DNA from: Ruminococcus sp.
GTDB taxonomy: Bacteria > Bacillota > Clostridia > Oscillospirales > Acutalibacteraceae
Length of the DNA: 19,360 bases
Direction of reading: 5' to 3'
Assembly (NCBI GenBank): GCA_017502425.1
Contig: JAFVVB010000029.1
Location: 1 to 19,360 of the forward strand
Part shown: one piece after another, positions 14,367-19,360 of the stretch
How the letters are laid out: every line of letters starts with the position of its first letter
How positions within the stretch are numbered: the stretch's first letter is position 1
Program-made: the position numbers and the translations under genes
Notes under the pieces: model-generated
The model's database searches: none
Seen by the model: the letters and a program-made list of their open reading frames with translations, nothing else
Told to the model about the DNA's origin: nothing

Positions 14367-15524
14367 TTATGCACACGCTGATTTTATGATATCGACTGCT
14401 TTTTTGAGTAATTCAAAATCGATATTAAGAGCAGGAAGAAGTCGCAACTTGTCTTTAGCAGAAAGACACAGAACTCCATTTTCCATACATTCTTTAATGA
14501 CATCAGACACGTTTTTCTTGAGTTTGATGCCAATCATCAAACCCATTCCGCTGAGACTCTCTACACCATTTGCGTTACTTAAATTCTCAAAAATATACTC
14601 ACTTTTAGCTCTTACTTCTTCTAAAAGTTTATCATCAATACGATTAATAACCGAAAGTGCTCCTGCACATGCAATCGGGTTACCACCGTATGTAGAACCG
14701 TGGTCACCGAAGCCTAAAGTATTCTGAGCTTTCTCCCCCACTACGCAAGCGCCGATAGGAAGCCCTCCTCCTAAGCCTTTAGCAGTAGTGAAAACGTCAG
14801 GCTTAATACCGTAGTTCATATATGAATAAAGCTTACCGCTACGTCCGTTACCTGTCTGGACTTCGTCAACAATGAGCAGAATATCGTTAGCGTTAGCGTA
14901 CTCATAAACTGCTTTGACAAACTCCTCGTCAAGCTTAATCACTCCGCCTTCACCCTGAACACACTCTATCATAATAGCACACACATCGTGCTCTTTTGCT
15001 TTGCTGAGGACATCATCGATATCGTTAGCCTTTGCGTGCACAAAGCCACCTGGAAGCGGATTAAAAAGCTCATGATAATGCTCTTGACCGGTAGCACTCA
15101 AAGTTGCTAACGTTCTGCCGTGAAAGCTATCGTTTAATGTCAGGATATTATATCTGTCACTACCTTTGTCGCTTGTGTATTTTCTCGCAATTTTAATCGC
15201 ACATTCGTTAGCCTCAGCACCTGAGTTTGAGAAAAACACTTTTGACATATCAGTTTTTTCACATATAGCCTTAGCTAAAAGTGCACACGGAGAAGTGTAG
15301 TAGAGATTTGACACATGCTGTAATGTAGTGAGCTGGGAGCTTACCGCCTCTACCCATTCATCATCAGCTATGCCAAAAGCCGTAACACCGATACCGGTAG
15401 TCATATCTATGTACTCTTTGCCGTTTTCATCGTACACAAGCGAACCTTTGCCTTTAGTAAGCAGTAAATCAAAACGGTTGTACGTATTGAGTACGTATTC
15501 TTTATCTATTTTTTTTACGTTCAT
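14367..15524 (-). CDS. argD: Acetylornithine aminotransferase
   Basis: A PLP enzyme that transfers the amino group from glutamate to N-acetylglutamate semialdehyde, giving N-acetylornithine; in many bacteria it also acts in lysine synthesis as succinyl-DAP aminotransferase. 385 residues, usual length. PLP phosphate site FFSNSGAEANECAIK (97-111), FHGRTLATLSATG (134-146), cofactor Asp in LLIVDEVQTGNGRSG (216-230), and the Schiff-base lysine K249 in FTTAKGLGGGLPIG. The reading frame overlaps the 3' end of argB by 23 bp. Its ribosome site (AGAGGCG) is weak and lies within argB, so translation is likely coupled. Identity follows from motifs plus position in the arginine operon. Confidence 0.96.
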   Translation of the reverse strand: MNVKKIDKEYVLNTYNRFDLLLTKGKGSLVYDENGKEYIDMTTGIGVTAFGIADDEWVEAVSSQLTTLQHVSNLYYTSPCALLAKAICEKTDMSKVFFSNSGAEANECAIKIARKYTSDKGSDRYNILTLNDSFHGRTLATLSATGQEHYHELFNPLPGGFVHAKANDIDDVLSKAKEHDVCAIMIECVQGEGGVIKLDEEFVKAVYEYANANDILLIVDEVQTGNGRSGKLYSYMNYGIKPDVFTTAKGLGGGLPIGACVVGEKAQNTLGFGDHGSTYGGNPIACAGALSVINRIDDKLLEEVRAKSEYIFENLSNANGVESLSGMGLMIGIKLKKNVSDVIKECMENGVLCLSAKDKLRLLPALNIDFELLKKAVDIIKSACA

Positions 15525-16392
15525 GTTTATCGCCTCTGATCATAGTACCGGCACCTTCGTTAGTTAATAGCTCCATAAGTATAGAGTGTGGAACACGTCC
15601 GTCCATAATAACGACGTTCTTAACTCCTTTATATATAGCCTCTATACAGCATCCGATTTTAGGAATCATACCACCTTTAATAGTACCGTCTTTATAAAGA
15701 TTCTGAGCTTCTTCCACAGTAAGTCCTGTGATTAAAGTATCAGGGTCATTTTTATCTCTTAATACGCCCTCGATATCGGTCATCATAATAAGTCTTTCGG
15801 CATTAAGCGCACCTGCGATATGAGCAGCTGCGGTATCGCCGTTGATGTTATATGCGTTGCCTTCTTTATCACATCCGATGGTAGAAATAACAGGAATATA
15901 TCCGTTATCGAGTAAGTCTTCAACAGGCTTGATGTTAACATTGGTAATCTCACCGACATACCCAAGTCGCTCGTCTTTTACTTTAGCCTGAATGAGCATA
16001 CCGTCCATACCGGAAATACCCATAGCTTTACCGCCTTTGGCTTCAAGCATATTAACAAGTGTTTTATTTACTTTACCTGCTAAAACCATCTGAACAATAT
16101 CAACTGTTTCTTTATCGGTGACTCTGAGTCCATCAACCCACTTAGGCTCTTTACCGAGTTTTGACATAATATCGTCAATGTCAGGACCGCCACCATGAAC
16201 TAAAACTACTTTTATACCGATAAGCCATAAAAGCACTAAGTCTTCCATTACCTGCTGTTTGAGTTCATCGTCTATCATAGCGTTACCGCCGTATTTAACA
16301 ACGATAACCTTGCCGTTATAGCGTTTGATATACGGAAGCGCTTCAGTAAGCACCTGAGCTCTGTCCGGATTTGATAAATTAATAGTATGCAT
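15502..16392 (-). CDS. argB: Acetylglutamate kinase
   Basis: Phosphorylates N-acetylglutamate; usually the controlled step when acetyl groups are recycled. 296 residues. ATP/phosphate site VVKYGGNAM (K33), VLVHGGGPDI (64-72), substrate site WVDGLRVTD, and the C-terminal ATP-binding MTDIEGVL and GGMIPKI. It has an extra N-terminal segment before the first strand (DRAQVLTEALPYIKRYNGK) like arginine-inhibited hexameric enzymes, and the end PHSILMELLTNEGAGTMI also resembles that class, so feedback inhibition by arginine is likely (inference). The last residues, HERKKNR after MIRGD, are read from the region shared with argD. AGAGGT serves the ATG. Ten bp after argJ. Confidence 0.97.
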   Translation of the reverse strand: MHTINLSNPDRAQVLTEALPYIKRYNGKVIVVKYGGNAMIDDELKQQVMEDLVLLWLIGIKVVLVHGGGPDIDDIMSKLGKEPKWVDGLRVTDKETVDIVQMVLAGKVNKTLVNMLEAKGGKAMGISGMDGMLIQAKVKDERLGYVGEITNVNIKPVEDLLDNGYIPVISTIGCDKEGNAYNINGDTAAAHIAGALNAERLIMMTDIEGVLRDKNDPDTLITGLTVEEAQNLYKDGTIKGGMIPKIGCCIEAIYKGVKNVVIMDGRVPHSILMELLTNEGAGTMIRGDKHERKKNR

Positions 16393-16402
16393 AGTTTACC
16401 TC

Positions 16403-17617
16403 TTATGTACGGTAGTCACCGTTGATTTTAACGTAATCGTAAGTTAAGTCGCATCCCCATGCTTTTGAACTATACTTTCCATCACCTACGGAAACTAAAA
16501 TTTCTATATCTTTCTCGAGCAGGATTTCTTTAGCTTTTTCCTCGGAAAACTCTACTCCTGCTCCGTCTTTACACACTAAAATCTCGCCTTTTGCGGATTT
16601 AAAAGAAACGTCTACTTTACTGACGTCAACGTCAGCTTTGCTGTATCCGATAGCACACAGCACTCTGCCCCAGTTAGCATCCGCGCCAAACATAGCAGCT
16701 TTAAGGAGGCTTGAACAAATAACACTTTTAGCAACAGTCTTTGCAGTTAAAAGTGTATCGGCACCACTACATGTGCACTCGAGCATTTTAGTAGCACCTT
16801 CGCCGTCACCTGCTATCATTTTACACAGTGTCATAGTTACGGTATTGAGTGCTTTCATAAATGTATTAAAATCGTCGCCCTCACAGTTAATCTCGTCGTT
16901 TTCTGCCATACCGTTACACATAACAGCGACCATATCGTTGGTTGATGTATCTCCGTCAACTGAGAGCATATTGAAAGTACAGTCAACATCAGATGACAGT
17001 GCTTTCTGAAGCATATCACGACTGATACAGACATCACTGGTAATGAACACAAGCATAGTAGCCATATCAGGGTGAATCATACCGCTTCCTTTAGCGATAC
17101 CACCGATGTGACATATCTTACCAGAAAGCTCAAACTCAACAGCTACTTCCTTTTCAACTGTGTCAGTAGTCATAATAGCTGACGCACAGTCAAATGAACC
17201 ATCATAGCTAAGTTTAGAGCTGAGCTCGTCGATAGCGTTTTCTATCGGAGTGATAGAAAGAGGCTGACCGATAACACCAGTAGATGCAACGATAACATCT
17301 TTAGCATAAATGTCAGTAGCCTTCTCAACAAGCTCGCACATTTTAGTAGCGATTTCAATGCCATCAGCGTTACAAGTATTTGCGTTACCTGAGTTGCACA
17401 CTACTGCCTGAGCGTAACCGTCAGAAATATTATCTTTAGTAACAGTAAGCGGAGCACCTTTTACTAAATTTTTAGTATATACAGCACACGCTACCGCCTT
17501 TTCATCGCTCACAATAAGAGCTAAATCTTTTTTACTCTGATTTTTACGGATTCCACAATGCATACCGGAAGCTTTAAAGCCTTTTGATGCACACACACCG
17601 CCTGAAACTATTTTCAT
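16403..17617 (-). CDS. argJ: Bifunctional ornithine acetyltransferase / N-acetylglutamate synthase
   Basis: Moves the acetyl group from N-acetylornithine to glutamate, so the pathway recycles acetyl groups; the bifunctional form also makes N-acetylglutamate from acetyl-CoA. 404 residues. The self-cleavage motif KGSGMIHPDMATML is complete: cutting before T187 gives alpha and beta chains with Thr as nucleophile. STGVIGQPL (112-120) supplies the usual oxyanion region. The N-terminal GMHCGIRKNQSKKDLALIVSD is typical. AAGGGAAG precedes the ATG, 13 bp after argC. No argA or argE is seen here, consistent with the cyclic pathway. Whether it is mono- or bifunctional cannot be read from sequence. Confidence 0.96.
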   Translation of the reverse strand: MKIVSGGVCASKGFKASGMHCGIRKNQSKKDLALIVSDEKAVACAVYTKNLVKGAPLTVTKDNISDGYAQAVVCNSGNANTCNADGIEIATKMCELVEKATDIYAKDVIVASTGVIGQPLSITPIENAIDELSSKLSYDGSFDCASAIMTTDTVEKEVAVEFELSGKICHIGGIAKGSGMIHPDMATMLVFITSDVCISRDMLQKALSSDVDCTFNMLSVDGDTSTNDMVAVMCNGMAENDEINCEGDDFNTFMKALNTVTMTLCKMIAGDGEGATKMLECTCSGADTLLTAKTVAKSVICSSLLKAAMFGADANWGRVLCAIGYSKADVDVSKVDVSFKSAKGEILVCKDGAGVEFSEEKAKEILLEKDIEILVSVGDGKYSSKAWGCDLTYDYVKINGDYRT

Positions 17618-17630
17618 AAAAAACTTCCCT

Positions 17631-18554
17631 TTAAATATTTAGTCCTGTGCATTCGTCTACATTAAGCAGAATATTCATATTCTGAATAGCAGAGCCTGAT
17701 GCACCTTTTCCAAGATTATCAAAACGTGATACTAAAAGTATTCTGTCGTCATTACCGCAGACAGTAATCTGCATATCGTCTTTAAACGATAAAGCGTTAG
17801 ATGACATAAATCCATCTTCGCTGCATTCATCATCAAAATGAACTACTTTGCCCGTATATACAGATTTATATACATCTTTGATATCATTGATATTACCGTT
17901 TACGTCCGATTTAAATATCGGTACGGTGACCTGCATACCTGAGTAAAAATCACCCACAACAGGACAAAAAGCAGGGGCAACTTCGAGGTCACACACCTTC
18001 ACCATCTCGGGAATGTGCTTGTGTGACTGAGTAAGTCCGTACATTCTCGGAGCGTCTAACAAAACGTTACGCTCTGCTTCTTCATACTGAGCTATCATCT
18101 GCTTACCGCCGCCAGAATAACCGGTGAGTGAAAAGCACGAAAGATTAGCGTCTTTTCTGAGTATCCCCGCTTTAGTAAGCGGTGCGATAAGTGCATTAAA
18201 ACCGCTTGCATGACATCCCGGATTTGCGATTCGTTTAGAGTTTCTTATGACATCATAAGACTCTAAAAGCTCAGCAAAGCCGTAAGTGAAGTCTTCATTA
18301 ACTCTATGAGCAGTAGAAGTATCAATAACAGCGGTGTTTTTATTTTCAATAAGAGACACTGCTTCAATAGCCGCTTTATCAGGCAAACATAAAAAAGCAA
18401 TATCACAGCTGTTTAGCGCTTCTCTTCTAGCGTTTATGTCTTTTCTTAGCTCGTCGCTTAAAATAATAAGCTCTAAATCCTTGCGCTCTCTGAGTCTGTC
18501 AAAAATCCTCAGTCCCGTAGTACCTGCGCTTCCATCTATAAAAACTTTAGTCAT
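17631..18554 (-). CDS. argC: N-acetyl-gamma-glutamyl-phosphate reductase (short type)
   Basis: NADPH-dependent reduction of N-acetylglutamyl phosphate to the semialdehyde. 307 residues, the shorter class of ArgC (the other is about 340-350). NADP-binding GSAGTTGLRI (8-17), the DTSTAHR segment (78-84), catalytic C114 in NPGCHASGFNALIAPL, and SLTGYSGGGKQMI, then HIPEM for substrate binding. The start lies three bases after the argH stop, with only a weak GAGA-type ribosome site inside argH, so coupling is likely. ArgC and ArgB act in sequence, and argJ lies between them. Confidence 0.96.
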   Translation of the reverse strand: MTKVFIDGSAGTTGLRIFDRLRERKDLELIILSDELRKDINARREALNSCDIAFLCLPDKAAIEAVSLIENKNTAVIDTSTAHRVNEDFTYGFAELLESYDVIRNSKRIANPGCHASGFNALIAPLTKAGILRKDANLSCFSLTGYSGGGKQMIAQYEEAERNVLLDAPRMYGLTQSHKHIPEMVKVCDLEVAPAFCPVVGDFYSGMQVTVPIFKSDVNGNINDIKDVYKSVYTGKVVHFDDECSEDGFMSSNALSFKDDMQITVCGNDDRILLVSRFDNLGKGASGSAIQNMNILLNVDECTGLNI

Positions 18555-18557
18555 ATA

Positions 18558-19360
18558 TCAAAGATTCTCTTTCACAAATTTTATTTGCATTTTCACAGAA
18601 TCGGCAGATGTACCTCCGACGCTGATACGTTTATTGACACAAGTGATAAGGTCAATATCGTTATATAAATCTTCTTCGAAAAGCTCTGAATACTCTTTAT
18701 ACTTTTCGAGAGAAATGTCTTCTAAAATAGTATTGTTTTCGATACAGTAAGCTACTATGCTACCTGAAATCTTATACGCACTTCTGAAAGGCAGACCTTT
18801 CTTTACCAAGTAGTCCGCTAAATCAGTAGCGTTGATAAAACCTTCGCTTGCTGCTTTTTTCATATTATCTGAAAGTACTGTCATAGTATCAATCATAGGA
18901 GCGAAAACTTTAAGACACATTTTCACGGTTTCACACGCATCAAAAATGCTCTCTTTATCTTCCTGCATATCTTTGTTATAAGCAAGTGGCAAACCTTTGA
19001 GCATAGTGAGTGTAGCCATTAAATCGCCATAAACTCTCGCGGTTTTTCCTCTTACGAGTTCTGCCATATCAGGGTTCTTTTTCTGAGGCATAATTGATGA
19101 ACCGGTGGTGTAGCTGTCAGAAAGTGAAATAAATTTGAACTCCCAGCTTGACCACTGAATAAGCTCCTCGGAAAAACGAGAAAGATGCATCATCAGTAAA
19201 GCGATTGATGAGAGCATCTCAACGCAGAAATCTCTATCGGAAACACCGTCTAAAGAATTCAGCGCGATAGAATCAAAGCCGAGTTGCTCTGCTTCAAAAT
19301 ATCTGTCAGTATCATATGTAGTACCCGCAAGAGCACAACATCCGATAGGAGATACATTCA
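18558..19360 (-). CDS. argH: Argininosuccinate lyase, C-terminal part (gene runs off the window)
   Basis: Splits argininosuccinate into arginine and fumarate, the last step of the pathway. About 267 codons are present; the frame stays open to the right edge, so the N-terminus is outside. Read from the edge: NVSPIGCCALAGTTYDTDRYF, then LGFDSIALNSLDGVSDRDF, LLMMHLSRFSEELIQWSS, and the fumarase-superfamily signature SSIMPQKKNP with the flexible catalytic loop (DSYTTGSS), then the helical end ATDLADYLVKKGLPFR. GCCALAG differs slightly from the common GSGALAG pattern. First visible gene of the operon; argG, if linked, would lie further upstream. Identity secure. Confidence 0.97.
   Translation of the reverse strand, partial: NVSPIGCCALAGTTYDTDRYFEAEQLGFDSIALNSLDGVSDRDFCVEMLSSIALLMMHLSRFSEELIQWSSWEFKFISLSDSYTTGSSIMPQKKNPDMAELVRGKTARVYGDLMATLTMLKGLPLAYNKDMQEDKESIFDACETVKMCLKVFAPMIDTMTVLSDNMKKAASEGFINATDLADYLVKKGLPFRSAYKISGSIVAYCIENNTILEDISLEKYKEYSELFEEDLYNDIDLITCVNKRISVGGTSADSVKMQIKFVKENL

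Noticed and set aside
16638..17009. 123-codon plus-strand open frame inside argJ
   Set aside because: Fully antisense to ArgJ motifs, with no ribosome site or recognisable domain.
18334..18750. 138-codon plus-strand open frame across argC and argH
   Set aside because: It lies antisense to two secure genes, is Ser/Leu-rich low-complexity sequence and has no ribosome site; a shadow of codon bias.

Overview
The window looks like chromosome from a low-to-moderate GC, strictly anaerobic Gram-positive gut or rumen bacterium of the Ruminococcus / Oscillospirales type. This rests on a type III glutamine synthetase, a ferredoxin-linked Nfn transhydrogenase, a desulfoferrodoxin-type superoxide reductase, a dockerin protein, AGGAGG-type ribosome binding sites and sigma-A promoters close to consensus. 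The taxonomic call is inference from gene content, not from a marker comparison. No mobile element, CRISPR array, tRNA or rRNA was seen.

Layout. 1-689 (+) is the 3' part of glycyl-tRNA synthetase, broken by a one-base deletion. 762-1421 (-) is a secreted dockerin protein. dapF (-) and glnN (+) are divergent around 2.4-2.55 kb, each with a good promoter. 4687-6011 (-) is a MarR regulator plus DegV operon with a perfect-consensus promoter and a palindromic operator. 6124-7380 (-) is a solitary BMP-family lipoprotein. 7633-9907 (+) is nfnAB; nfnA also carries a one-base deletion that cuts off its conserved tail. A structured 246-bp intergenic region leads into gdhA (+, 10154-11506). 11583-13251 (-) is an oxidative-stress operon, trxA-trxB-desulfoferrodoxin. 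13368-19360 (-) is the arginine operon argH-argC-argJ-argB-argD-argF, with argH running off the right edge.

How the genes fit together. Much of the window turns around glutamate: GlnN and GdhA assimilate ammonium, NfnAB balances NADH, NADPH and ferredoxin, and the arginine operon draws on glutamate through the acetyl-recycling ArgJ route. The trx / superoxide reductase operon handles oxygen damage. MarR-DegV probably concerns fatty-acid handling.

No clearly new multi-gene system is visible. The points most worth a second look are the two single-base frameshifts, the gdhA promoter lying inside the preceding terminator hairpin followed by a structured leader, the MarR operator, and the small dockerin protein with an unrecognised N-terminal region.
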